This document shows positions 8,843 to 18,643 of a stretch of 64,000 nt of DNA, in pieces. A model generated the notes under the pieces. It ran no database searches. It worked only from the letters and a program-made list of their open reading frames with translations, and was not told the origin of the DNA. The translations under genes were made by a program, and so were the position numbers. Location: contig CALFUU010000052.1 in the NCBI GenBank assembly GCA_937929835.1, positions 38,278 through 102,277 of the forward strand, given 5' to 3'. Source of the stretch: an uncultured Saprospiraceae bacterium. GTDB taxonomy: Bacteria > Bacteroidota > Bacteroidia > Chitinophagales > Saprospiraceae. The stretch's first letter is position 1; every line of letters begins with the position of its first letter.

Positions 8843-10093
8843 TTAACGTCTTATCTGCGTGTCATAATACTCTATGATAGCTTGATCGACTAGTATATCT
8901 CTTGGTCTAATGGGTTGCTTAAGCGTAATACCATCCAAGGTTCTACACCTACTCAGAGCTACATATGTCTGGCCGTGATCAAAGGCACCTCTACCTAGAT
9001 CTATAATTATCTTATCAAATGTCTTCCCTTGTGCCTTATGGATCGTCATAGCCCAAGCAAGTTTTAGTGGAAATTGGGAGAAAGTCCCTGCTATACGCGT
9101 TTTGAATCTATCTTGATTTTCCGGATCTACCTGATATTTGAGCAATTCCCACTCTACAGGAGTAACTTCAATATTCTTAAGCTCACCACGATCTGATATC
9201 TGTACAGTGATAGCTTCAGGGGCTATATCTACAACCTTTCCTAGTGTTCCATTCACAAATCTGCGCTCTTGGTCATTTCTAACAAACATCACCTGAGCCC
9301 CCTTCTTCAGTAACAAGAACTGATCAGCAGGACAGGCTGATGGATTGAATTCTCCACCTAGTCTGGCCTTGAATTCATTAAGTGGTGTACTCAGGGCTTT
9401 AAGTTGCTCACTATTAATTCTATTGACTGTGGAATTGGTACTACAAAGCGTAATGGCCCATTCTCCATCATCATTAGTGGTCTCTAAGTCATTGTACCGG
9501 GAGTTGATTTCCTCCATATCTTCAAAGTCTAGATTCCGAGTCCTTATTTTATCGAGCAGATTGATGAAATTTCTCTCAGTTTGTCTATAGACGGTCCTCA
9601 ATTCGATCATCTGCATATCCAGTTCATTGAAAACATTGGCCGCAAAGAAGTAGGGACACGAATAGCGCTCCTTTAAGACTTTTCGTTCAAATTGACTAGA
9701 TATTACTGGCGGCAGCTGAAAAAGATCTCCAAATACGACCAATTGTATCCCTCCAAAGGGGGCATTTATCTCTAGATTGATCCTGAGAAACATATCTATA
9801 GTATCCATCATATCAGCCCGTACCATCGATATCTCGTCGATAATTAGGAGCTTAAGCTTCTTGAAGAAACGATGATTCTTCCTCTTAGAGAGATCGTGAG
9901 GATCTATCATCTTAGGTGGTAACTTAAAGAAGGAATGGATAGTCTGCCCACCAACATTGAGGGCGGCAATGCCTGTAGGTGCTAAGACAACCGCATTTTT
10001 TCTGGTAGTTTTCTTTAATAGATTGAGTAGCGTAGACTTACCCGTTCCAGCCCTACCAGTAATAAATAGGCTGTCATTGTAATTCTCCACCAT
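8843..10093 (-). CDS. Pif1/RecD-like DNA helicase (AAA ATPase)
   Basis: 416 residues from the first ATG. Walker A FITGRAGTGKST at residues 10-21, Walker B LLIIDEISM, a QLPPV motif after GDLF, and a C-terminal SF1B signature with AMTIHKAQGKTFD and YVALSRCR. This matches compact Pif1-like/RecD2-related 5'-3' helicases involved in DNA repair or replication restart. The frame is open for about 28 codons upstream without ATG, GTG or TTG, and the P-loop sits unusually near the N-terminus. The true start may therefore use a rare codon, or the protein is simply short at the N-terminus. It lies 59 bp downstream of the secreted nuclease gene on the same strand. Confidence 0.8.
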   Translation of the reverse strand: MVENYNDSLFITGRAGTGKSTLLNLLKKTTRKNAVVLAPTGIAALNVGGQTIHSFFKLPPKMIDPHDLSKRKNHRFFKKLKLLIIDEISMVRADMMDTIDMFLRINLEINAPFGGIQLVVFGDLFQLPPVISSQFERKVLKERYSCPYFFAANVFNELDMQMIELRTVYRQTERNFINLLDKIRTRNLDFEDMEEINSRYNDLETTNDDGEWAITLCSTNSTVNRINSEQLKALSTPLNEFKARLGGEFNPSACPADQFLLLKKGAQVMFVRNDQERRFVNGTLGKVVDIAPEAITVQISDRGELKNIEVTPVEWELLKYQVDPENQDRFKTRIAGTFSQFPLKLAWAMTIHKAQGKTFDKIIIDLGRGAFDHGQTYVALSRCRTLDGITLKQPIRPRDILVDQAIIEYYDTQIRR

Positions 10094-10152
10094 ATCTAGA
10101 ATGGCATTGAATTCATCATTGATGAGGAGGGGAGACTTGTTGGCTAAGCGGT

Positions 10153-11205
10153 CTATACTTGTTTTTTCAAGTAAATGTAAACAGGAAAATGATCACTATA
10201 CCCAGCTTGATAGACATCTCCTGAAAATGTTCTTTTAGGATATCCCTTGAACTCTCCAGTTTTCTGGATCATAAAGTTCTTTTTATAGATTTTGGCCTTA
10301 TGAAAAACGAGTCCTCCTGATTCTGCATTCACTAGAGGTGCACTGATTATGATCTGATCAAATAGGCTCCATTTATCTCTAAAGGCATTTGATCCCATCC
10401 CTTTATCATAGAAGGCGTGCATCGGGTTATACATTTCAGTATCCTTGACCTTCTTGACTTTCTTCTCGGCGCCGAGTATTTTGGCGACACTTTCATTATT
10501 GGGATCGTCGTTAAGATCACCCATAACTATCAATTTGGATGAGGGATCCTCATTGAGCAAGGAATCGAGAATGGTTCTGTTGACACTTGCTGCGTGATTA
10601 CGGAATTTGGAGGTTAACTTTTCGCCTCCTCCCCTCGAGGGCCAATGATTGACTGTGACGTGGATCAATTCTCCATCTAGTAGACCACTGACAAGCAGTA
10701 CATCTCTCGTAGGTCGATTGCTGTCCTTATGCCTCGCATTGTACATCTTGTGACTAATGGGTTCAAATACATCCTTGTCATAAATAAGGGCAACATCAAT
10801 CCCTCTGGAATCTTTGGAATTAACGTGGATATAATCATAATTGCGGGAAGATAATATGGGATGCGCTACTATCGAGGCCATAACTGTATCATTTTCTACC
10901 TCAGAAACACCCAATAGAGAAACACCTTCCTTGCAAAGCTCTTTGCCCAACTGCGAAATAACAGAAGCAATGTTGGCTACTTTCTCATTATACTTTGCTG
11001 TATTCCATACCTTTTCTCCTTGAGGGGTAAATTCTTCATCTCTAATCTGGCTGTTGTCCAGGGTGTCAAATAAGTTTTCGACATTATAAAAGCCTATAGA
11101 ATAGACCTTATAAGTCAAATCCTGAGCTGACAATTGGCTTATCGTCACCTTTAAGACCATAAGCGTAAATACTAAACAAACTTGCTTCAAATAAGGCTTA
11201 ACCAT
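10153..11205 (-). CDS. Secreted endonuclease/exonuclease/phosphatase family protein
   Basis: 350 residues with a signal peptide (first ~27 residues, ending SQLSAQ). EEP-fold motifs in order: FYNVENLFDT, GVSEVEND (metal-binding Glu), NHWPSRGGG, VMGDLNDDP and YSDHFPVYI. The set of N, E, D-x-N and SDH residues is complete, so it should be an active metal-dependent phosphodiesterase. The signal peptide places it in the periplasm or outside. It is divergent from the TonB-dependent receptor gene (61 bp between starts) that heads the operon with the DUF5689 lipoprotein, suggesting a role in degrading extracellular nucleic acid. Sphingomyelinase- or inositol-phosphatase-like specificity cannot be excluded. 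Confidence 0.8.
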   Translation of the reverse strand: MVKPYLKQVCLVFTLMVLKVTISQLSAQDLTYKVYSIGFYNVENLFDTLDNSQIRDEEFTPQGEKVWNTAKYNEKVANIASVISQLGKELCKEGVSLLGVSEVENDTVMASIVAHPILSSRNYDYIHVNSKDSRGIDVALIYDKDVFEPISHKMYNARHKDSNRPTRDVLLVSGLLDGELIHVTVNHWPSRGGGEKLTSKFRNHAASVNRTILDSLLNEDPSSKLIVMGDLNDDPNNESVAKILGAEKKVKKVKDTEMYNPMHAFYDKGMGSNAFRDKWSLFDQIIISAPLVNAESGGLVFHKAKIYKKNFMIQKTGEFKGYPKRTFSGDVYQAGYSDHFPVYIYLKKQV

Positions 11206-11266
11206 AATGTGTTTCCTGCTAATAAATATTGAAATTAAACTAACTTCGTCTCATAGCATAATCATA

Positions 11267-14053
11267 ATGAAATACATATCGTTTCTCTTATTTGTCCTTT
11301 ATGTTTTCCTTAATCCATTTACTTCAATAGGACAGAATATAAAAGGCAAAATATTAGATGAAGCCGAGGGAAATAGCATAAGCAATCAAGTGCTCACGAT
11401 AAATGGTAGCGAGTTCGTTACCGACCCATCAGGCCAGTTTGTTGTTAAAAATAAATTTACTACACCTGAATTAACGCTATCAGTAGAACGAGAGGGCTAT
11501 AATCCGTACAAGCTAGTTTTCAGTAATGAAAAAAATAGGGATATCGAATTGGGACTACTGTTCCTGGAGTCCAGTCAAATTAGTGTGAATGAAGCCTCAG
11601 AGCTATTGAGTGCGGATGATTTGGAGATATTTGACGATCAGAATGCTGTCTCTAGTTTGCTAACAGCTGCTTGGGATCCATTTCTTTCTATGGCCAACTT
11701 TAACTTTAGAGTAACCAGATTTACACCTAGAGGCTTGGGTGCTGATCACCAAAAGATATACCTGAATGGACTCCAATTCAACAATCTAGAGAATGGTCGT
11801 TATTTCTGGAGTTTATGGGGTGGACTCAATGACGTACTAAGAAATCAGTATAATGAACAAGGGATGTCCTCATCTGACTTTGGGGTAGGCGGTTTTTCTG
11901 GTTTAGGGAATATAGACCTGAGAGCGACCAATATGAGAGAGGGGACGAGATTTAGTACCAACTTCTCTAACCGATCATATCAATACAGAACTATGCTCAC
12001 ACACAGTAGTGGACCTCAACAGAATGGATGGGCCTATACGTTGAGTGCTTCTAGGAGATGGGGTGAGTCGGGGTTCATACAGGGTACTTATTTTGATGGC
12101 TATTCTTATTTTGCCTCCGTAGATAAGATCCTTAATAGACGTCACACGCTTAATGCAACAGTATTGGCTGCGCCTACTGTGCGGGGAAGATCAACTGCCT
12201 CAACACAGTTTGTTTATGATCTCGTAGGCGATAATTTTTATAATCCTAATTGGGGTTACCAAAATGGTGAAGTTAGAAACTCTAGAGAGTATAGGACTCA
12301 TCAACCTGTAGCAACTATTAGACACGATTTCAATATCAATGACAACTCGCAACTAACAACATCCATCGGGATGCAAACAGGAAAATTTGGGTCTACAAGA
12401 TTGAGCTGGTTGGATGCGGCTGATCCTCGCCCAGATTATTATGGTAATCTGCCTTATGACAATAGGAATCTTTTATCAGAGGCTGATCTAGCCAGCTTGA
12501 CAGCACAGTTTCAAAATGAAGCCACTTCTCAGTTAGATTGGGATGAATTTTATCAAATAAATAGAAATCGACAGTATCCTGTACTTGGAGACGATGGAGT
12601 ATTCAGAGATGAAAACATATCAGCTTACGTCGTCGATGAGCAAAGGTTTGACAATACCAAACTTGTGCTGAATTCTAATCTCGTACATACTATCAATGAT
12701 AAATTAAGCTTACAAAGTGGTATAGGTCTACAGTATGATCGCGTACATAATTTCGTCGTACTTGATGATTTGTTAGGTGGGTCGCACTTTTTAGACATAG
12801 ACGGATTTGCCCTAAGAGATAATAATTCTAATGTGTTTGTGCAAAACAATATTGACGATCCCAACAGGTTAGTGAATGAAGGTGATACCTATAGTTATGA
12901 TTTTACTATTCACGATCAGAATGTCAATACCTGGGCCAACTTGAATATTGCTCTAGCCAAACTTGACTTCACGCTGAGCGGTCGCATAGACTATAGTCGT
13001 TTTTGGAGAACTAGTGATATAGCCAATGGAAAATTTCCGGAAGATTCTAAAGGCACATCAGATGTTGCATCTTTTGTGCACGGGACGTTTAAGCTAGCGA
13101 CTACCTACAAGATCAATGGAAGAAATTATGTATACGGAAACATAGGATACATAACCCGAGCGCCTTACAGCAGAAATTCATTTGAGTCACCGAGGACAAG
13201 GGATTTTTTGGTGGACGATCTTAAGACAGAAAAAATTTGGGGTGGAGAGCTAGGTTATATAGCTAGACATCCTAGGCTCAACGCTAGAGTCACAGGCTAT
13301 TACTTTAATAGTAATGACGCGATTAACACTACAGCATTCTTTTTCCAAAATTCAGACAATTCAATAGGACAATTTGTTAATCTTATCACGAAGGATGTCG
13401 AGATGATAAATTATGGCGTTGAGATAGGCCTAGATTATAAATTAACCTCTACTGTCAATCTTAAATTTGCTTCCAATATTGGTGAATACTATATCAATTC
13501 TAGACCTGAGTTATTGATTACTGTAGATAACAGTGCTACCAATATTTCTGATGAGTTACAGGGGATCAGTTACCTACAAAACTTTAACCAAAGAGGGATG
13601 CCACAGGTAGCTAACAGTTTCCAAGTAGAGTACAGGAGTCCAAAGTTTTGGTCTATATCTCTCAATGCAAATTATTTTCAAGATATATACATTGATGCCA
13701 ATCCTGTTCGTAGAACGCCATTGCTTAGCCAAGCTGTCGAGCAGGTTACATCCATTAAAGATTATGAAGGATTATCTGCACAAGAACTCCTCGATGAACT
13801 TGTTAGCCAAGAGGAGTTGGACCCAGTTTTTACTTTGGATTTATTTGCGAGAAAGAGCTTTAGAATAAAGGGTAAATACACCTTGTCATTAACGGCGGCC
13901 GTGAGTAATATACTTGACAATCGGAACATCAGAACCAGCGGATTCGAACAATTAAGATTTGATTACGAAGGATTAGATCCAGATAGATGGGCTACAAGAT
14001 ACTTCTACTCGTTTGGTAGAAATTTTAATGTAGGAGCAGCTTTAACTTTTTAG
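11267..14053 (+). CDS. TonB-dependent receptor with carboxypeptidase-regulatory-like N-terminal domain
   Basis: 928 residues from the ATG at 11267. An upstream in-frame ATG at 11207 would add 20 residues ahead of the signal peptide and is less likely. Signal peptide MKYISFLLFVLYVFLNPF. Residues ~25-110 form a CarboxypepD_reg-like beta-sandwich (QNIKGKILDEAEGNSI), followed by a plug-like region (FTPRGLGADHQKIYLNG) and a long outer-membrane barrel ending in NVGAALTF. Expected role is TonB/ExbBD-energised uptake of a bulky substrate across the outer membrane. It lies 23 bp ahead of the DUF5689 lipoprotein gene and next to the secreted nuclease, so nucleotides, oligonucleotides or phosphate are plausible substrates; this is inference. 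Confidence 0.8.
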   Translation: MKYISFLLFVLYVFLNPFTSIGQNIKGKILDEAEGNSISNQVLTINGSEFVTDPSGQFVVKNKFTTPELTLSVEREGYNPYKLVFSNEKNRDIELGLLFLESSQISVNEASELLSADDLEIFDDQNAVSSLLTAAWDPFLSMANFNFRVTRFTPRGLGADHQKIYLNGLQFNNLENGRYFWSLWGGLNDVLRNQYNEQGMSSSDFGVGGFSGLGNIDLRATNMREGTRFSTNFSNRSYQYRTMLTHSSGPQQNGWAYTLSASRRWGESGFIQGTYFDGYSYFASVDKILNRRHTLNATVLAAPTVRGRSTASTQFVYDLVGDNFYNPNWGYQNGEVRNSREYRTHQPVATIRHDFNINDNSQLTTSIGMQTGKFGSTRLSWLDAADPRPDYYGNLPYDNRNLLSEADLASLTAQFQNEATSQLDWDEFYQINRNRQYPVLGDDGVFRDENISAYVVDEQRFDNTKLVLNSNLVHTINDKLSLQSGIGLQYDRVHNFVVLDDLLGGSHFLDIDGFALRDNNSNVFVQNNIDDPNRLVNEGDTYSYDFTIHDQNVNTWANLNIALAKLDFTLSGRIDYSRFWRTSDIANGKFPEDSKGTSDVASFVHGTFKLATTYKINGRNYVYGNIGYITRAPYSRNSFESPRTRDFLVDDLKTEKIWGGELGYIARHPRLNARVTGYYFNSNDAINTTAFFFQNSDNSIGQFVNLITKDVEMINYGVEIGLDYKLTSTVNLKFASNIGEYYINSRPELLITVDNSATNISDELQGISYLQNFNQRGMPQVANSFQVEYRSPKFWSISLNANYFQDIYIDANPVRRTPLLSQAVEQVTSIKDYEGLSAQELLDELVSQEELDPVFTLDLFARKSFRIKGKYTLSLTAAVSNILDNRNIRTSGFEQLRFDYEGLDPDRWATRYFYSFGRNFNVGAALTF

Positions 14054-14076
14054 ATAACCTAACAACGACTCTAGAT

Positions 14077-16122
14077 ATGAGATACTTAATATTATTTGCT
14101 TTTTTGCTTTTTGGATTTGTTGGTTGTGTTGATAGAGATTTTGATGCACCACCTTTAGATGAGAGGGTAGACCCGGATATACCTGCCGATCAAATAATCT
14201 CTATCGCAGAGCTCAAAGCACTTAGGGACAATAATGAATTTACTGCTATACAATTAGACAGATATATCAGTGCAGTTATCGTTGCAGATGACGAATCAGG
14301 CAATTTTTTTAGAACTATTGTTCTGGAAGATGAGACAGGGGGCATATCTATATTATTAGATGATGTAGAGTTGTGGAATAGATATTTTGTAGGTAATAGA
14401 GTATTCATTCACTTAGAAAGAATTTGGTTGGGCGAGTTCGCTGGATTACCTCAGATAGGTTTTGAGCCGTTCCTAGATGATTCTAACAGGCTTTCTATGG
14501 CTAGAATACCTTCTGTCGAGATACCCAATGTTGTCATACTCGGTGCATTTGCAGGTTCACCACAAGGCAGAGTTACGACTATAGCTCAACTGTCAGATGA
14601 TGATCTCAATACTTTGGTGACAATAGAAAATGCAGAATTTAGTACAGGTTCTGCTGGGGCACCCTATGCAGACTCTGCTGGATCTAGAGCTGTCAACCAT
14701 ACGCTTACTGAGTGTAATGGTGGAAGTATCATCGTGAGATCTAGTGGATTTTCCAATTTTGCAGATGCCCTTACACCTACAGGTGGAGGCAGTATAACAG
14801 CGATATATGGCGTATTTAATTCGGATAAACAATTGCTTATAAGAGACCTAGATGATGTCGCTATGGAAGGCAGTAGATGTGATGGCTCAGGTGGAGGCGG
14901 TGGTTCCGATGTCGAGATAGATCCCGATAAAGTGGTCAGTATTAGCTCCATTCTTGATCAATGGGTGCCTGGTGAGGAAACAGTGTTAGGGACTGATGAA
15001 TTTATCAGAGGAGTTGTTGTCTCAAGTGATGAGACGGGCAATATATTTAAGACGCTAACCATTCAGGATGGTACTACTGGTATAGCCATACTAGTTGATG
15101 CGTTTGATATCCACATAAATTATACTCTAGGTACTGAAGTCTTTGTACATCTTCAAGATCTTTTTATAGCAGACTTCAGTGGCTTGCCACAGTTAGGCTA
15201 TAGCCCAAGTGGGGATAATGTAAGAAGAATTCCAGAGGGACTAGTATCATCAATTATTTTAAAAAGTGGAGACTCAGAATTAGTGGAACCTATTAATACA
15301 TCCATAGCTGATCTTACTGATGGTCAATTAAATACTCTAATAGAAATCGATGAAATTCAATTTATAGATTCTGATACAGGAAGGACATTTGCTGATGGTG
15401 CTAACAATTCAGCATATAATGCTACGTTAGAAGATTGTGATGGCAATCAGTTAACACTAAGAACTTCTGGTTTTGCTGATTATGCAAACGATAGGATCCC
15501 TTCAGAAAATGGTAGAATCAGAGGTTTGTTACAAGTTTTTGACGGTGCTTATCAATTAGCACTTAATTTTCCAGAAAATATAAATTTTAGTTCGCAAAGG
15601 TGTGATGGCTCTGGAGGCGGGGGAGGAAACGATGACGATATTTTCCAAACCAACTTTGAGGATCAAGCCGACTTTGATAATTTAAATTTAAATGGCTGGC
15701 TGAATATTGCGGCTCAAGGTGATCGCGTATGGATAAAAAGATCCTTTAGTGGTAATGGTTTTGCTGAGGTAACTGCTTTTCAGGATGCCAATCCCAATAC
15801 AGAAGCTTGGCTGATTAGTCCTGAAGTAACAACAGCAGAAAGATCAGAATTAAGTTTTATTTCTGCTACTGCATTTTTCAGACATGATGGATTAGAGGTT
15901 TTATATTCAAGTGACTTTGATGGTGCTAATGTTAGCAATGCAACTTGGAATATGGTAGATGTAACCTTGGCAGGATCTAGTAATGAAGATTATGAATGGG
16001 TATCTTCAGAGCGGGTTGATTTGACTCAGTATGGAAGCAATATTCACATTGCTTTTAGATATACTGGTACGAGTGGGGGTAATACAAGTACCTTCCGAAT
16101 TGACGATCTTTCAATAAATTAG
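14077..16122 (+). CDS. Surface lipoprotein with two DUF5689 domains and a choice-of-anchor J-like domain
   Basis: 681 residues. Lipobox FGFVGC with Cys at about residue 17 predicts an outer-membrane lipoprotein. Two copies of the DUF5689 pattern (ISxxEL...RGVVxSxDETGNIFKTLxIQD...GIxIL) occupy about residues 40-270 and 285-510, each closed by a CDGSGGGGG linker. The last ~150 residues (FQTNFEDQADFDN to FRIDDLSIN) resemble a choice-of-anchor J beta-jelly-roll domain. DUF5689 is an OB-like domain commonly encoded next to TonB receptors and secreted EEP nucleases in Bacteroidota. The protein probably binds the substrate on the cell surface and passes it to the receptor encoded just upstream. Binding of nucleic acid is inferred, not shown. 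Confidence 0.75.
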   Translation: MRYLILFAFLLFGFVGCVDRDFDAPPLDERVDPDIPADQIISIAELKALRDNNEFTAIQLDRYISAVIVADDESGNFFRTIVLEDETGGISILLDDVELWNRYFVGNRVFIHLERIWLGEFAGLPQIGFEPFLDDSNRLSMARIPSVEIPNVVILGAFAGSPQGRVTTIAQLSDDDLNTLVTIENAEFSTGSAGAPYADSAGSRAVNHTLTECNGGSIIVRSSGFSNFADALTPTGGGSITAIYGVFNSDKQLLIRDLDDVAMEGSRCDGSGGGGGSDVEIDPDKVVSISSILDQWVPGEETVLGTDEFIRGVVVSSDETGNIFKTLTIQDGTTGIAILVDAFDIHINYTLGTEVFVHLQDLFIADFSGLPQLGYSPSGDNVRRIPEGLVSSIILKSGDSELVEPINTSIADLTDGQLNTLIEIDEIQFIDSDTGRTFADGANNSAYNATLEDCDGNQLTLRTSGFADYANDRIPSENGRIRGLLQVFDGAYQLALNFPENINFSSQRCDGSGGGGGNDDDIFQTNFEDQADFDNLNLNGWLNIAAQGDRVWIKRSFSGNGFAEVTAFQDANPNTEAWLISPEVTTAERSELSFISATAFFRHDGLEVLYSSDFDGANVSNATWNMVDVTLAGSSNEDYEWVSSERVDLTQYGSNIHIAFRYTGTSGGNTSTFRIDDLSIN

Positions 16123-16125
16123 AAA

Positions 16126-16851
16126 TTGTTGCAAGACTACTTCTATTTTAAGGACTTTGCGCTAAGAAATAGAGATGCTGCATTAAAGATTAATACAGAT
16201 GGCGTTCTCTTAGCTGCTTGGGCAGACATAGAGAACGCCATTTCAATTTTAGATATCGGTACCGCAGGTGGAGTTATTGCTTTTGTCTTGGCTTATAGAT
16301 ATTCTGATGCTTCAATTTTAGGTATTGATATCTGCCCGCATTCTATTCTCGAAGCGGAATATAATAGGACGATAAATCCTCAACTTGCAACCAATGTGAG
16401 GTTTGTACACCAATCGCTCCAAGAGCATAGCTTAGAATGTGGTCAGACTTATGACCACATTGTGTGCAACCCACCATTTTTCGATATTGATAAATCTCAT
16501 ACCTCGGTAGTATCTCCTAAGCAAAAGGCTAAGCATAGTTATACTTTATCCTTAGATGTTCTACTCAAAAGCTGCTCAATTTTGATGGCCGAAGATGCGA
16601 AGTTGTCAATTGTTATCGACTACAGAGATGATGTCTCAATTGACAATTATTGTTCTCTATATAAATTCTACATTACTCGAAAGATGTTGGTCTCTGGCAC
16701 CCCAAGTAAAGAACCCAATCGCCTTTTGCTAGAGCTGTCAAAGACTAAGCCCAGTAATGTTGCAGTTAGTGACTTAGCAATTCGCGACAAAAATGGAAAT
16801 TATAGTGAAGATTATATAACGCTTACAAAAGATCTTTACCTCAATTTTTAA
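16126..16851 (+). CDS. trmN6: tRNA1(Val) (adenine37-N6)-methyltransferase
   Basis: 241 residues, TTG start 3 bp after the lipoprotein stop codon. A SAM-binding motif I (LDIGTAGGVIAFVLA) and the catalytic NPPFF motif are characteristic of the YfiC/TrmN6 family, which methylates A37 of tRNA1(Val). Motif I reads DIGTAGG rather than the common DIGTGTG, a modest variation. The tight spacing means it is probably read through from the TonB/DUF5689 operon, although its function is unrelated. A 37-bp gap separates it from the convergent protease gene; no clear terminator is visible there. Confidence 0.85.
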   Translation: MLQDYFYFKDFALRNRDAALKINTDGVLLAAWADIENAISILDIGTAGGVIAFVLAYRYSDASILGIDICPHSILEAEYNRTINPQLATNVRFVHQSLQEHSLECGQTYDHIVCNPPFFDIDKSHTSVVSPKQKAKHSYTLSLDVLLKSCSILMAEDAKLSIVIDYRDDVSIDNYCSLYKFYITRKMLVSGTPSKEPNRLLLELSKTKPSNVAVSDLAIRDKNGNYSEDYITLTKDLYLNF

Positions 16852-16888
16852 CTAGAAGAAGTTCTGTGGTTAGATGTGCTATTAGCAG

Positions 16889-18523
16889 TTAGTTGTTAAA
16901 TATCGAGATTACTTGGCTTGCTTTGTTTTTCTCATTACTAATTGTTAGGATGTAGTTTCCATTAGTTTCTATGGAACTAAGATCCACAGCAAAGGTCTTT
17001 TCTTCAAACAGCATTGGTCTAAATTGAGCTGTCATTATTTTTTGTCCTAGAATATTGAAGATCGTATAGTTATGCACTTCAAATATGTCAGTGTTATAAT
17101 GTACAGTGAGAGTTTGCCTTTCTGTGGAAGCCGATCTAATTGACAACTCTGTTGACTGTGAATCTGTACAATACTCTTCTAGCTTCAAGAATGAGCCTAG
17201 CGCATCGAGGCGCCCCTTAGAGAGAGTATTTTCCAATGATGTTTTCTGAACAACGCCACCAAGTAGGACATCTTTTACAACAAGTGCTGCCGCGGGTGGA
17301 TCTGACATAGTCAAATCTGCTAGCTTATCGCAAGAGCTAAATAGCAAAGCAGCTAGTCCTGCAACGTGAGGAGAAGAGCCTGAAGTGCCTGATATGGTTT
17401 GGTATTCATTATTTAGTGAGGTACTTGTAACATTTTCTCCGGGTGCACCTAGGTCAACATTCAGAGGACCTACTGCGGATTGCGGTACTCTTTCATCATC
17501 TATGCTGGTATTGGTTGTCGTTATCAAAAAATCACTTTGACATAGACTAGGTAAGTCACCTTCAACATCAACGTTATAAAACTCGTTAGGTACAGCTGCC
17601 ACAGAAAGAATACCTACTGCACCAGCAGCATCATAGAGGTCGCACCAATCAGGATGATTTTCAGGAAAAGATCTGTCTTTGCCCAATGACAAATTGGATA
17701 CAAGAATATTGGCACCTCTCGTGCCATTAGAAGATAGATAGAGTTCCTTCATACGTATGATATAATCCATACTCTTGATAACCTCTGGGATAAACCCAAC
17801 GCCACTTATAGGTAGGATCTTGACATTCCAATTAATACCTGTGACGCCTTCCTCATTGTCGCCCTTACTGCCTATGATACCTGCTACACGCGTGCCGTGG
17901 CTCAGTGGAATAATATCATCATTATCTGTGTCTACATTGTACCCCTGATAATCATCAATAACACCGTTGCCATCATTGTCTATACCATCATTAGGTGTTT
18001 CTCCTAGATTAGTCCAAAGATTGTCTCTTAGGTCGATATGATCTTTCTGAAATCCATCATCTATTACAGCCACTACTATCTCGTTTCCATTACGGGTCTG
18101 GCCTCCTGTAGTGATCTCCCAGACATCAGGCATATTGATAATATCCATATTCCATTGTCGAGGGTAGAGTTGGTCGTTAGGTGTAATTCCTCTCATCGAT
18201 AAGGGCCCACCAGCTGCATAATATCGAATAGGAGAGAGAGGCTGTAAAACCTTGGATATCGATTCCTTTGATACTGATTCTGTAGTCTTTACTTCATATA
18301 GACCAAACTGCCCGCTTAGTAAGATTACTTCATTTATCAAAGGATCATCTAATAATGCCTCACTTGCACGCGTATCACCAGCTTCAAATTTCACTATCCA
18401 AGAGTTGTCTATAGAGTTGTCTATAGGAGCAGCTATACTTTGTCCACTAAGAGGAGACCCTATAAGGCAAAGTGATAAGACTAGAGTACTTAGAAGTATA
18501 TAGCAGTTGACCCTGATTATCAT
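16889..18523 (-). CDS. Secreted subtilisin-like serine protease (S8) with T9SS sorting domain
   Basis: 544 residues. Signal peptide in the first ~28 residues (ends SGQS), a ~100-residue propeptide-like region, then the S8 domain. Catalytic Asp155 is in VAVIDDG, His209 in SHGTRVAG and Ser about 380 in SGTSGSSPHVAG; the Asn of LVSNLSLG is the likely oxyanion residue. A Ca-binding-like DNDGNGVIDD loop lies near residue 183. The last ~85 residues resemble a T9SS type A domain (YTIFNILGQKI, GNYILTISN), though the YPNP motif is degraded. Expected role is an extracellular or surface-bound broad-specificity protease. It is transcribed alone from a -7 box at 18608. Confidence 0.85.
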   Translation of the reverse strand: MIIRVNCYILLSTLVLSLCLIGSPLSGQSIAAPIDNSIDNSWIVKFEAGDTRASEALLDDPLINEVILLSGQFGLYEVKTTESVSKESISKVLQPLSPIRYYAAGGPLSMRGITPNDQLYPRQWNMDIINMPDVWEITTGGQTRNGNEIVVAVIDDGFQKDHIDLRDNLWTNLGETPNDGIDNDGNGVIDDYQGYNVDTDNDDIIPLSHGTRVAGIIGSKGDNEEGVTGINWNVKILPISGVGFIPEVIKSMDYIIRMKELYLSSNGTRGANILVSNLSLGKDRSFPENHPDWCDLYDAAGAVGILSVAAVPNEFYNVDVEGDLPSLCQSDFLITTTNTSIDDERVPQSAVGPLNVDLGAPGENVTSTSLNNEYQTISGTSGSSPHVAGLAALLFSSCDKLADLTMSDPPAAALVVKDVLLGGVVQKTSLENTLSKGRLDALGSFLKLEEYCTDSQSTELSIRSASTERQTLTVHYNTDIFEVHNYTIFNILGQKIMTAQFRPMLFEEKTFAVDLSSIETNGNYILTISNEKNKASQVISIFNN

Positions 18524-18607
18524 ATTAAGAAATTACTTTATATAAAAATACATCTAATAGAGATCATAGGCTAGGAGTAGATTAGATAACCTCTTGATTA
18601 GTCTGTT

Positions 18608-18615
18608 CAAATATA
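18608..18615 (-). promoter_or_regulatory. Bacteroidota -7 box TATATTTG before the subtilase gene
   Basis: Exact TAnnTTTG on the minus strand in the 120-bp gap upstream of the protease, implying a leader of about 75-80 nt. No TTG is found at -33. Confidence 0.45.
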
Positions 18616-18643
18616 TCTCCTATGGGGATTAACTGAGACGACA

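Noticed and set aside
10093..10176. 28-codon N-terminal extension of the helicase
   Set aside because: The frame is open but contains no ATG, GTG or TTG, so I kept ATG 10093 while noting that the start is uncertain.
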